Shown here piece after piece: positions 1 through 11,799 of a DNA stretch of 64,000 bases. The DNA comes from Luzula sylvatica (Eukaryota > Streptophyta > Magnoliopsida > Poales > Juncaceae): positions 51,382,293 through 51,446,292 of the forward strand of contig OX326961.1 in assembly GCA_946800325.1 (NCBI GenBank). Reading direction: 5' to 3'. A program made the translations under genes and the position numbers. The notes beneath the pieces are model-generated. The model saw only the letters and a program-made list of their open reading frames with translations, was not told where the DNA came from and ran no database searches. Position 1 is the first letter of the stretch; the number at the start of each line of letters is the position of its first letter.

Positions 1-28
1 AATTTTAGATTATTTCATTAAAAAATGT

Positions 29-260
29 TTAATACTCTTCAATTCGCACACTTCCACCAGGTGTACTATCAAAACGTCTCCCTTCAATGAAAAGCATGTA
101 TGGAAAACCTCCAATTTTTTCCTCAACCAATATATTTTTTGAATTTATATGTAAAGTTGTTCTAATTTGACCTAGTTCGAGCCGAGCTCGATCCAGCGGG
201 AGCTCGGCTCGATTTTTGTTTGAGCTGACTCGGTTTCGCTCGGTTCGAGTTTGTTTGTCA
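29..260 (-). pseudogene. Unrecognised coding-like tail cut by a solo LTR
   Basis: The minus strand is open here and ends in a stop at the left edge of the window side. The last ~35 residues (ending SVRIEEY) have a plausible amino-acid mix with a hydrophobic stretch around IGGFPYMLF. The upstream half comes from a GC-rich, GAGCTCGGCTCG-type palindromic stretch that looks transposon-derived, and the reading frame then runs into a solo LTR that starts at 261. I do not recognise the protein. It could be a last exon of a gene disrupted by the LTR, or chance. Confidence 0.2.
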
Positions 261-1627
261 TGTTGGTTCAAATTTCCTGATAGTTTGATTATTTCAAAAC
301 ACTGTCATTACTAATTTATACATCCAGAAAAGTGCAGGATAACATAGGTACGATACGAAGATGAAGGAAGACTTGTGAAGTCTCAAGAATACATCAAGAA
401 AAGAAGAACACAAGGAAGGCCATTGGAATACATCAAGAATCAAGATGTTGAAGCCTTCCGTGAGTGGGATACGCCACAAATAAACCATAGGTACAAACCT
501 AGTAGAACTCAAGTAAAATCATGTTCAAAATAACAAAGAGTTCAGTCAAGCAGGAAGTGTGTTCTGAACGAACTCAAAGTCCGTTCAGAACGGACTTGCC
601 ACTTTCAAACATTTAAACCTTGATTAGAACCAAACGTATCACAGGGATGTGTGCGTTCGAACGAATAATCATGTCCGTTCGAACGGACAATTAGAATCCG
701 TTCACCCACCTTCTGAGTGCGTTGAACGGACAATCCTTCCTGTGAACGAAAAATGTCACAGGGATGTGTGCGTTCGAACGAACACACATGTGCGTTCGAA
801 CGGACAACCTGGAATCCGTTCACCCACTTTTCAGTGCGTTGAACGGACTCTTGTTCCTGTGAACGCAAAATGCTATGTATAATTGAGTCCGTTACGAACG
901 GACATTGTCCGTTCGAACGGACCCAAGATGTACTTGCACGTTATTTTGAAACGGCTAGTGCAAACTACAAGTGCGTTCTGAACGGACTTTATGCGTTCGA
1001 ACGCACTTCAAGTTTTCTGAAGGATTTCTATAGAGAGTATAAATAGAATCCTTCATGGGTCTCTCTCTCCCACTCCTTCACTTGAAAAACATTCAAACCT
1101 AAAAAGAGAAAAACCCTAAGCTGTGATTATCTATATCCATTGATAGCTTGAGAAACCTCTTTAGATCGTTGATCTACTTTCGATATTCTCCACTAATCGT
1201 ATCCCACTCACGTGACCGATCACGTTGTAGCTCGATTAGTGAAAAAGTGTAATAGGCTAGTGCAACAAATTGTAAAGAGCCTAAACTATAGATCGATAGA
1301 AGCGTGTAAATCGATCTAGGCAAATCCTTGTAATCGAGTTGAGTTGGAATTCAATCGAAAGCCAAAAAGAGGCACAAGGCATTCCCGGAGACGTAGGTAC
1401 TCGCAAATAATTGAGTCGGTCAATTAAGCGAGTAAAGGGTGAGTTAAAGCTACAAAGCAACCACCTACCGAACTTCGTAAACAAACATCTTGTGTCAAAG
1501 TGTTTGTACGGTATCATCTTTATCATCTAAATTATTATTTATTCCGCACCGTAAATTAGGTTAAATCTAAACTAAGTGTAAGTTAGATTGCCTAATTTAC
1601 CCCCCTCTAGGTTAGAATTAACCAACA
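261..1627 (+). mobile_element. Solo copia-type LTR
   Basis: A 1367-bp block starts TGTTGGTT and ends AACCAACA, a perfect 8-bp terminal inverted repeat with the TG..CA ends of an LTR. It is flanked on both sides by the 5-bp target duplication TGTCA (256-260 and 1628-1632). No primer-binding site, coding region or second LTR is present, so this is a solo LTR left by LTR-LTR recombination. The run of C followed by CTCTAGG just before the end resembles the 3' ends of SIRE/Maximus-type copia LTRs; that lineage call is inference. A polypyrimidine and leader-like stretch near 1050-1110 may be the old transcription start region. Confidence 0.85.
639..872 (+). repeat. Two tandem 117-bp units rich in TTCGAA palindromes
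   Basis: The motif TCACAGGGATGTGTGCGTTC recurs 117 bp apart (639 and 756), and the units align along their length. Each unit and its flanks (540-1010) contain several near-perfect 16-bp palindromes of the type GTCCGTTCGAACGGAC or GTGCGTTCGAACGCAC. They lie in the U3-like half of the solo LTR, where retrotransposon enhancers are usually found. Confidence 0.8.
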
Positions 1628-1632
1628 TGTCA

Positions 1633-4600
1633 CGTTACACTATTTCATTCAATCATAAATATGAAGTCATTTTTTATTGTTTGTTTTTTTATTTTATTTG
1701 ATTAACAGAGTTCCTAAAGTAACATATTATTGGTGTGTTTTTAGCCCGCGAGGAATAGTCTTTTGTAATATACACACTTGAGTTTTTTGTGTGAAATATT
1801 GAGATTTTCTCTTTAATAATTCTCATGTTATAATAAAAAAAAATCTCGTGTCGAGAAAATATGGTTACTGAATTTGTTACAATTTAATAGAGTAAAGATG
1901 TTATACTAATTGTACTTGATTAGATGTATAAATTATTTTTCTTTAATGAAATTTTGTGTCATAACTAGTGAACCGAATTATACTAAAAAATGTTCTTATA
2001 AATATAGCATTTTTTACTATAAAAGTTGAATATTATAGTTTTATAAGTGATTTCACGTTAAAACGAGGTAAATTACTTATTTAAATATTTTTTGCATAAA
2101 TTATCGCCGATTACAGAATTGACCACAATGACGATTATGTTTTAATTTTTTAATCGTTGACAACATAACTTTTAAGGCAATACATAACAAAAAAATTACA
2201 GAAAAATACATGCTAGTCTGACTTCGGCCCCCCTAATATCGAATCCTGGATCCGTCCCTGTGGTTGTAGTTTATAACTTGTTTTAGTATGCGTATATATT
2301 TGTTTTGTGTCAAGTTAGTGTGAATATAAATAAAATAAAGAAGAGTTCTTACATCATTTTAAAAGAGTATTTAGGGTATTTAGATCGGCGTATCATAAAA
2401 TTTATTTTTTATGAATGATTTTTCTTTATTGAATAATACAAATTTCTTATTTAGCCTACTATTCATTGATAAATACATTTGAAAAATTACCTTAAATAAT
2501 CGTTAATTAATAATTACTCCAAATATTTTTGAAAATGGATGTATCATAAGAAAAAAATGTCGGATAGAACTCCCCATAAATAAATAACCATTTTGGTGAG
2601 AACTTGTGGGTTTAATATACCTTTTAGTTTATTAAAAGAATTGATGGATAAATTCATAACACTTTATTTTTCCTTTATTTTAATGGTGACTTTGTCTTGA
2701 AAATTCAGACATCAAATTTACTTTTAGATGATTAATTGATTTAATTAACTTCACACTCTTAGAATTAAACGTGGCCTATGTGGTAACAAGACATGCAACA
2801 ATAAACTTGACCTTTGCCTTTCACTTTGCTCATTTTTTTCCAAATTACTCGATCACCACGCTACCTATTTGAATGCAACATTTCATTTTATTTACAATTA
2901 CACATGTATACTTTATCTCAGAATAAATGATCATATAATCTCGAATAACATGTACACTAAAAAAAAAAAGGGTCACGTCACACGTGCACTACTACTCCAG
3001 TATGAAAGGTCTGTGCATGAATTCTCACATACAACACGATTAGTTTAATTTGTACAATGCAAAAATTCAAAATTACGGGACACAAAATTCAAAGAGTGGA
3101 ATTGGTCTAAACTACTCAATCATTTAATGTATTTCGTCTACTCAAATTAGTGTTATTCAACGTTGTTTATTACACCTTATGAACGTAATGATGACGAAAG
3201 AAATTACCACAAAGAAAGCATTACAAAAATGTTCAGCTTATTTACAATAATAAATTATAAAGATGCAGTAAATCAGTTTACAATAATAAATTGGTCATGA
3301 TAAATCAGATTTCTATTTGTATTATCCAGGTTTGATTTGTCACCAGTTCAGCTTATTTACTATCTTTTCCAAAAATTTAGAAATATATAAAAAATGTAAT
3401 AAAGAAAATACCAGAATATCCGATGAAAAACAAGATTAATGCCAACAAGTGAAAGATATGTATGACTGGATAATCTAAAGAAATCCCAAATTAGAGATCA
3501 TATCGGAAATAAATCACAAAATAAAAATAAAAATATGAGAATGAAACATCACAAATATAGAAAATATGACAAGATATGCAAATGACAAAAAAAACTTTTC
3601 TTTCTCGTAAGAGGGATATGGGTTAAATATAAAATTCTTTAGTATAATAGCATGATTATCACATATATATTCACAGGTGAATGAGATAATAAATAGTAAT
3701 ACACTAAATTTAACCCTTAATATATTGTATAATTTCATATTTCATGTGATATATTGTCTACTCATACCAATGACTCGTGACCTAGCGGTGAAGTTATGAT
3801 CACAAAATATCATAGGTCTTGGATTAGAAAATCGTTGATGTTACTTATAAAAATATGAAATCAAATATATACACGACTCGTGGATTAGATTTCCTTCAAA
3901 AATATTGCCCAACCATTGTTATTAATTGATACGATTTAACATTTAGCACAATTATATATCAACAAATTAAACGACATCGATCATGCTAGAAAACAATTGT
4001 CGCCGTATAGCAGTACTGTTATAGTGAAATTAATGGGATATGAGTTCCATCATACAACGCTTCACCATCCTTCGGTATAAGGACAACTTCGGAGGCATGG
4101 TTTGCGACGGTCACGGGAATACAGAAGGAGGAGAGGATTAGGTGGGGAGTTCGTGTGAGCATCCATCTATTGGCATATTTGAAAAGTAAGAAATGTGCGC
4201 ATATTCACGGCCAAAACAAAGATCCCTAGACATATGGCACAAGGAGTGGTTCAACAAGCATTGCTATGGCTAAAAGTCCCTTTACTAGGACGGTACAAAC
4301 CGGCTAATGTTGGACCAATCCGGCAGAGATGGAATACGCTAGTGTCTAGGGCATGTTTGATTTGGTAGATTATGGTGATTTGTATTTGGATATTCATGAT
4401 TTTAAATACAATCTATTGTTTGATTTGATGTAGTTTGGTGAAATCATGGATTAGAAGGTGGATATAGTTATGCACAAAAAAAATTGGTATTTCAAATACA
4501 TGGATATAGCTATTCATGTATTTCATTATAATATTTTATTTCTTCAAATTATATTCATGAATAATAATTATATTATATTATAATATATTATACAATAATA

Positions 4601-4667
4601 ATATAATATTACATACTATCATATAATGTAATATAATAAAATTTAAAGCAATATATAATATAAAATA
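1633..4667. other. AT-rich intergenic DNA, no gene seen
   Basis: No convincing ORF or splice structure. The string ending GGATCCGTCCCTG at 2248-2260 matches the usual right end of plant hAT elements (CAGGGACGGATCC on the minus strand), but I found no partner end. A more GC-rich piece at 3960-4360 has no open frame, and a GGGCATGTTTGATTTGG string at about 4347 looks like a transposon terminus without a matched partner. Confidence 0.5.
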
Positions 4668-4876
4668 GAGGGAGGCTAAACTACTTAATTAAGTACCAAC
4701 ATTTTGGTACTTAATGCTTTTTCACTATTGAATTTGCATTGAGATATGTGCATTTAATGATGTGCACAAACTTTCATGCTCATCATGAAAAAATATAAAT
4801 CCCAATGTAAATCCAATGGTGAAAAAGTATTAAATATCAAAATGTTGGTACTTAATTAAGTAGTTTAGCCTCCCTC
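4668..4876. mobile_element. Mutator-type MITE, copy 1
   Basis: The 209-bp element begins GAGGGAGGCTAAACTACTTA and ends with its inverted complement; the inverted ends extend ~45 bp through TTAATTAAGTACCAACATTTTGG. It is flanked by a perfect 9-bp target duplication, TATAAAATA (4659-4667 and 4877-4885). A 9-bp duplication with long inverted ends points to the Mutator superfamily. There is no coding content. Related copies lie at 5678, 62051 and 62283. Confidence 0.85.
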
Positions 4877-4885
4877 TATAAAATA

Positions 4886-5345
4886 ATATATTATAATAAC
4901 AAATAATATAATATAAAATAATATAATATAATACAATACAATATAATATAATATATTATAATATAAAATAATATAAAATAATGTAATATAAATTAATATA
5001 ATATAATGTAATATAATATAATATAATAAAATACAATGGTATATAATATAAAATCATATAATATCATAAAATGTAAGACAAAATAAAATAATATTATATC
5101 ATATCATATAAAACAATATAAAACAATATAATATAATATAATATAACATAACATAACATAACATAACATAATATAATATAAAGCAATATAATATAAAATA
5201 AAATAAAATAATATAATATAATATTATGTTATATTATATTATATTGTATGATATAATATCATATAATATCATATTATATAATATCAAATAATATAACATA
5301 ATATAATATAAAGAAATGTAAAGAAATATAATATAAAACAAAATA
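4886..5345. repeat. TA-rich low-complexity tract
   Basis: Degenerate ATATAATATAAAATA repeats fill this stretch and also 4540-4660 on the other side of the MITE, so the MITE inserted into the tract. No coding signal. Confidence 0.85.
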
Positions 5346-5677
5346 ATATTATACATATTTGCCCTTCTAAAAGTCCATAAAATATGGTTTTGTAATTAAA
5401 AAAAATTTAAAAACTAAAAATAAAGTTATCTAAAATGCAAAAAGTTTTACAATAAAAAATGCTGAAACGATTTATTTGTGTGGATATGATACATAAAAAT
5501 AAGTGAATAATTTTTCTTTGTAGGTGTTTGAGTATAGAGTATCATGTATATTCAAAAAAATGTAGTGCTCAAATTGAATACAACCATTGGATTATCGGAA
5601 TGGATGATCTAGATTTTTGAAATGAGGGGGAAACATGAGACGAGAGAAAAAATGTGCAAGATTATATATAAGTATAA

Positions 5678-5883
5678 GAGGATGGCTAACCTACTTAATT
5701 AAGTACTAAAATTTTGATATTTAATGTTTTTAACTATTAGATTTGTATTGAGATTTGTGTTTTTTCATGATGATCTTGAAATTTTGTGCACGTCATTAAA
5801 TGCACAAATCTCAATGAAAATTCAACGGTTTAAAAGTATTAAGTACCAAAACGTGTGTTTAATTAAGTAGGTTAGCTTCTCTC
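5678..5883. mobile_element. Mutator-type MITE, copy 2
   Basis: It has the same ends and internal sequence as the element at 4668 (GGCTAACCTACTTAATTAAG; interior TTTTTCATGATGATC). The flanks TAAGTATAA (5669-5677) and TAAATATAA (5884-5892) match at 8 of 9 positions, an aged 9-bp target duplication. Confidence 0.8.
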
Positions 5884-5892
5884 TAAATATAA

Positions 5893-8204
5893 ATATAAAT
5901 AGTAATGGGTCAAAATCAACCTTCATAGTCATATATCCCTACAAAAAAAGAAAGTTTCACTCTTTATTTTCCTTCAAGCTTCCCACCAAACACTGACAAA
6001 GACCCCAAAGTTCAACATTCAAAATTTCAAATACTTGGAAAATTGAAGAACAAGAAGAGAGATGCTAATTGGTTTTTAGGGTTTCACATTAATTACATTT
6101 ATATCATGATTTCTTCGAGGGCACATGCATGCCATTCAATTGGTCTTGTACTATTGTTTAAAGTCAATCCAAGTACATTGATATATATACGACATATATA
6201 TAATTTCGTCGGATCATGAATGCTTATATAAGACTATAATTTCGTCGGATCATGAATGCATATATATAATTAACATCCAGAAGAAAAGAAAAAACAATTT
6301 GCAAAAAAAAAAAAAACATATGTTGAGTGCCGCAAAAGTGAGATAAAATATTTCGATGTCCACAGTTCATTGGATTAATTGTTAATCGAACCAAAAAATT
6401 AATTTTAATTAAATATGACATGTACAAACTAATTAACAATAATATAAAGTAACAAAAATATTAATTTTAATTAAGATTATGATAAGTACGAACCGATTAA
6501 TACAGTTTATCTCATTTTTGTGGGAACAAGTATAATTTTTTTTTACAAAATAAGCATTAAAACTTTTACAATTTAAAAAACTAATAATTTGGCCAGCTGT
6601 CATGTGTTTAGTTTGGTTTATGATAGGAAAACTTTACAAAAATATTATTATCATGTATTTGGATAGTATTTTCGAATTTATAAGTTAAATGTTTTGTTAG
6701 GAATTCCAATAAATTTGTATATAAGTTATCAAAACAAAAACTTAAAAAAAAACATGAAATTTTCTTAGTAATTTCTAATATTTGTGTTATATATATTCCA
6801 TCTATTTTTGGTTAGTGTGCATGTTTGTATTTTTGTCTCGAAACATAATATGAAAATGTAAAATTTAATATACTTTTTTATTTTCATAAACAATCAACCA
6901 AACAACATTTTATACAATTCTCTAAATTTTTTTTTTTTTTACATTTTATGATTGAACTTTCCATTACCAAATAGTCATAACTAAAATATTTATTTTGCAT
7001 CCAAACAAGCCCTATAAATTATTTCGTTAAATCGCATTCACATGACTCTGTGACTTCGTTTTTCTTTTCTTTTCTCTTTTTTCTCGAGCAAGAAACAACA
7101 CAGAGCAGCCTTTAACATCACTACTTTTTACAAACACACGTTTTCATAGTAAGAGAATTGGTTTTTGTCTCCAAGGGCAGTTCCAAATTTTCACCAGTTT
7201 TTAGATTGAATATACTACTTCCACTATATTTTTTTGAATGGATATACTATTTTCACTATATATTTATACTTTATTATAATCTTACATACAATTCTTGCTC
7301 TCACAGTTTGTCACATTACCATAATCTAAAACATTAATCATTCGTTATAATAATTAATGGCATAGATTGATTTTAACACTTGATTTTTTCAAATAGACAT
7401 GATTCTTTATATCTTAGTACATAACAAAAAAATATTATATAATAATATACATAAATTTATACTTCTATATTTATACTTATATATAATTTTACACACTTTT
7501 CCCCTTCTATCATGTTTCGACATCAACTCAAAAATTTAGGGTATTTATTTTGATGATCTAAGGTTTGTAATAAATTTAAGCACTTTATTTCTTTGAATAG
7601 ACATGTTTCTATACATTCAAGCATCAACAAAGAACAATCATTCATTTGTTTCCATGGATCATGTCTACACAAGTATTTTTTCAAATATTTTTTTATTCTA
7701 TAATTATTTATTTCAAATAATTTTATTTTTAGATTTTTTTATTTTATTTGAAAACTGATTTTTTCAATTTCAAATCTGTTCTTAAAAAAATACAAATAGA
7801 AAGAAATTTTGTGTTGTTGGAAGGATAGTTTTTTTAAGGCTTTTAAGTCTGTACAATATCATATTAATCCTTCTAAATATCAAATTTAATATACATAACT
7901 TTTTTTATTTCAAATATTGTTTCTATTAATAGATATTATATTGGGCCGAGATATGTAAAGCTCTCTTCTTATTTTGTTACAATTTTTTTTTATTTTTTTT
8001 ATAGTATCTAAGTTTTTCAAGGACAAAAATGATGTTCTAGATTTTCTGTTGGATAAATATGATATTTGTGGATTTTAGAAGGATTAAGATGTGAACCCGT
8101 ATTTTTCGTTTTTTAAAGCATAACAATGTTATTTTGGGTTGTTGGAAGCATAAATTGAATTTTTCGAACCATAAATATGATATTTTTGCTTTTTAGGAGA
8201 GAAA
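5893..8204. other. AT-rich intergenic DNA, no gene seen
   Basis: No ORF with coding character. A short TATATAATTTCGTCGGATCATGAATGC string is repeated at about 6200 and 6237. A transposon-like end (CCAAACAAGCCC) lies at about 7002-7013 without a recognised partner. The stretch 7930-8200 resembles 40610-40850 inside a Helitron (phrases such as CTAAGTTTTTCAA and ATGATATTCTAGATTTT), so it is probably a decayed relative. Confidence 0.45.
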
Positions 8205-8660
8205 ATATGTTTTTCGCTGAACTCGACTGTTCTTTTTGACTGAAATTGACTGGTTTTCGCTGAAGTCGATTTTTTTTTTTGGAATGGACTGTTTTTCATT
8301 GAACTCGACTGTTTTTTTCACCGATTGGTTGTTTTTCTCTAAAATCAACCATTCTTCAGAAATCAACTGTTTTTTTTATAATTGATTGTTTTTTAGCTAA
8401 AATTGATTGTTTTTCTGTTGAAATCGACTACGTTTTGTTGAAATGGACTTTTTCGCTGAAATGGACTGTTTTTTTATTGAAATTGACTTCGTCTTTTTTT
8501 CTGGAATCAACTATTTTTTGTCGAAATGATTTTTTTACTGTTAATTGTTACTTTCCTGAAATTGACTGTTTTTTTTTTTGTGTGTGCCAAAATCACTGTT
8601 TTTTATTCGAATTGATTGTTAATTCGTTGTAATTGCTTGTTTTTTTGTTGAAAACAGTCG
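8205..8660 (+). repeat. Degenerate minisatellite, unit like GAAATTGACTGTTTTT
   Basis: Roughly twenty imperfect repeats of a 20-30-bp unit of the form TGAAATTGACTGTTTTTCGC run through the stretch, with T-tract length variation and A/G changes (AAATCGACT, AAATGGACT, ATTGATTGT). The open frames here are by-products of the repeat. Confidence 0.75.
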
Positions 8661-10400
8661 ATATTGGTGCTAAAATCTATCCATTAGGATACTAAAAACG
8701 TTTAATTGGTATGTACAAGATTAATTTTGTGATAAACTATTCTTTAATTACCATGTTATGAAATCAAACTAACAAGAATTTGAATCGACTCCAATAGCAT
8801 GGACTATTATTTAATTTTTCGATTAAATGGAGTGTTAATTTTAATTGATGTAATTGGAATTTTGGACTAATTATGTTGTACAAAAAATTGACTGTTAATA
8901 CACAAATTTGACACTTTTTGCCATTTAATATTATTATTAATTTGATTAATGACATGTATAGAAACAATGTAATTACTGACATGTATAAAAATAGTACAAA
9001 ATTTACTACTCATATTACTAATTATTGGGATTTTCATTGATTAAGATACATTCAAATAAAGAATACATGTTAAATTTATAAACTCATTGAATTACAATTG
9101 AAAATTATTATGTGTTAATTATTACTAATTTTTTCGAATTTAATTAATTATGTTGTTAATTACTGACAATGATAAAAACTAATATAAATTTTACTTATTA
9201 TTATATTAGTAATTATCTGAAAATTTGATTGATTAAAATATATTTAAACAAAAAATACATGTTATGAATATGATGTATGAAATGAAATTACAATGAAATA
9301 TCTAAATGATGTATCTATTTATTGATCACGATAACATCAAAATATGATGGCATCATGAATGTTATTTCGAGTTGTGAAGCCATAATAACATCTTTCCTTT
9401 TTGAAATGAGCCCATTATATACTGTGTTTTCCTTTTCTCACCACATCATCTATATCATTGATTAGTGATTAATGATCCGAATAATTAACAAATATACATT
9501 TCATTAACATTTCATTAATAATTAATTTAAATATTATTAAAATACATGTGTATTAATAGTTCTTAATTAATATTCGTTAACGACTAATGTGATGTTTTTT
9601 TGTTAATTATTTGAATCATTTATCACTAATCCATAATACATAGGAAAGTCAAAGAATAGTTTTCCTTTTGAAATATTATGATTATATCATGCCCCTGAAA
9701 TTTCCTTTACGTCATTTATATCATCAATTAACAATTAGTTAACATGATATTTAACAAAAAATACAATTCTTAACGATTAATTGTTAATGATTAAAATTGT
9801 TAATCCATATATATAATTTAATTATGTATCAATTAATCGTTAATATGGTGTATTTTTGTTAATTAGCATTTTAATTATTAGTTAATTGGTGATACACTAG
9901 ATGGTTGGGTTGTGTGTGTGTGTGTGTGTGACTCAGGAGCACGCATCATAGAGTAATTATAATACACAATATGCTCTCGCAGCAGAATATTGATCCTACG
10001 TTGGATATTGTATTCACACTATAAAATATTTTAACTTAATTCAATCCATATATACACTTCATCATCCTGCTGTCAATCATGTTGTGAGAAAAATGTTGCG
10101 TATAATTACTCCGTAGTCCACACCATATATGGTCTCTTTGAAATATAAACATTATGATGCAATATTATTTCAATTAACTGTTGTACAAAAGTATTTAAAA
10201 AGGCGTAACATATTTTGGGCTTAGGGTAATTTATGCTCTGACACTGGTGATTTTAAATTTATGCAAAAGCCCAACCTACCCAAAACATATTTTTGAATAG
10301 ACAACCTAAATAAACAATGGGAATGGGATCTCAATTTTTTATGTGATCTTTTTTCCATATAATATTATAAGAACCCATAGGGCCATAATCATCGTATTTG
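8661..10400. other. AT-rich intergenic DNA with decayed MITE-like palindromes
   Basis: No gene. Two stretches (about 9392-9660 and 9670-9895) share the layout of the MITE at 21012-21284: a TTTCC...CATCATCTATATCA start, an internal inverted TTAACAATTAGTTAA-type core, and a mirrored end. They look like older family members with lost ends. A (GT)10 microsatellite is at 9910-9930. Confidence 0.45.
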
Positions 10401-11572
10401 ATTAACGGTTGTGTGGCCCAATTAAAATAAACGGGCTGGTATTGTTGATAAAAAAAAACTACAATTATTTATATATTCCTAGCTTATTCATGGTTAGGCC
10501 TTTATTTGATGAGATCTTTTTTTTGACGTTTCGTATGAAAAAAATAGTGAGGATGATAACAAATTATAAGTTATGTATAAGGTTAACAAAATTATCCTTA
10601 TCACATGGTGCCACGTCACCAAATCATTTATGGCAATTAGATCATCATTCAACTGTATCGGACGGCCCATAATTAAATAGACTCGGCTCACGTACACCAA
10701 TACATGCTCATATGGTACGGATCATGTGAGCCGAGTATTCTCCCTCATTCACTCACTCCCTCCTCTCTCTCAGAGGAAAAAAAAAAGAAGAAACGAAGCT
10801 GTCTGCAATGGTGATATCGTAGCGGCGAGATGGGGAAGAAACGTTGGCGAAACCACGACGGGATGCTGCTGCTCCGACCGTCAGGATCTAGGCTGCGCGC
10901 TCGCTAAGGAGAAGATATCAAATCTGGACGTCGTGGCGGTGGCAGGACTCCGAACCCTAACCCTAGCAGCGACAAAATTTGACGACGAAGGTCTCAGACG
11001 AACGCGGCAGAAAAGAAGGCGACTGAGAGAGGGGCGCGGTGTGCGATTTCTTCAGAGTTTCCGTCTATTTTTGCTGCTGTGCTAAGCCATCTCCAGCGGT
11101 ATTTATTTTCCTTCATTTTTCTCCATTAATAGTGTTTTTTAGTTTAAAACTTTGTTCAGTTCGGATTTTCTTGATTTTTCTCGGTTAATCCTGTTTTTTC
11201 ATGCAATATTTGGCTGAGTTTGATTCGATTTTTGAATTTTTACCTCCAGAGACATCTTTGTGTCGAATTTGGCTCGGTTTTGATTCGTTGTTGGGTTGGT
11301 TTTGGTCGTTTCCTTTGATTTTGCTAATTCTTCCAATTTTATCCCTCTTTCTTGAACTAGGTTTTCAACGTTTTGTCCATATGTTGTTTATAGTTCTTTG
11401 ATCGGACATTTTTGTTTCTTGCATTTATAGATTGATGGAATTTAGGTTATGTTTGAATTGGTTAAATTATTTGCTGATTTTGTGTTTTTTTCAGCTTTCG
11501 CATCTATTATCCCCATTCCCCAAATGGTATCATGAAAACCAGAATTGACTTTGAAAAAGTGGTGTAGAATAA
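10401..11572. other. Promoter/leader-like region of unknown origin
   Basis: The region changes from AT-rich DNA to a stretch (10600-11090) with CT-rich leader-like sequence, CACGT motifs and balanced composition, then T-rich intron-like sequence (11090-11500) ending in a TTTTTTCAG acceptor-like site. The 119-codon open frame at 10726-11085 has no recognisable protein. A similar promoter-like stretch (GCCACGTCA, GAGCC, CTCTCTTCTCCCC, then a GC-rich CCCTAGCGGC stretch) recurs at 14750-15060. These may be gene or captured-gene 5' ends. Confidence 0.3.
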
Positions 11573-11795
11573 ATGTTTGGTACGGATACAATTACCAGAT
11601 TGACTACCCAAGTGCAATTTACCAGGTAATAATTTCAATAAAATTGTGGACAATTTACTTTGAAAAAACTATATTTTGATGAAATTGCTAAGAATCTCTT
11701 TTGTATCGAGTCCAGACCGAAGAAGAGAGTTGTTGATCGGAGATGGACTGATGCTGGTTTGAATACGCCCTCCTTGGCCATCCTAATTGGTGCAG
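11573..11795 (+). pseudogene. Two-exon gene fragment, identity unknown
   Basis: An ATG at 11573 opens a 17-codon exon ending at 11625 before GTAATA. A second exon-like stretch starts at 11716 after CCAG and ends at 11795 before GTAACT. The phases agree across the junction (2+1), giving about 44 residues with motifs RRWTDAGL and SLAILIGA. I do not recognise the family. No later exon follows, so it is a truncated or captured 5' fragment, or a short chance match to exon structure. Confidence 0.35.
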
Positions 11796-11799
11796 GTAA

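Noticed and set aside
4340..7013. Possible large transposon bounded by GGGCATGTTTG and CAAACAAGCCC
   Set aside because: The termini do not match beyond a few bases and no target duplication is present; likely two unrelated ends.
8435..8632. Hydrophobic small ORF on the plus strand
   Set aside because: Lies in the degenerate GAAATTGACTG minisatellite.
10726..11085. 119-aa plus-strand ORF
   Set aside because: The sequence looks like promoter/leader DNA, the composition is uneven and no family is recognisable; kept only as a regulatory-like region.
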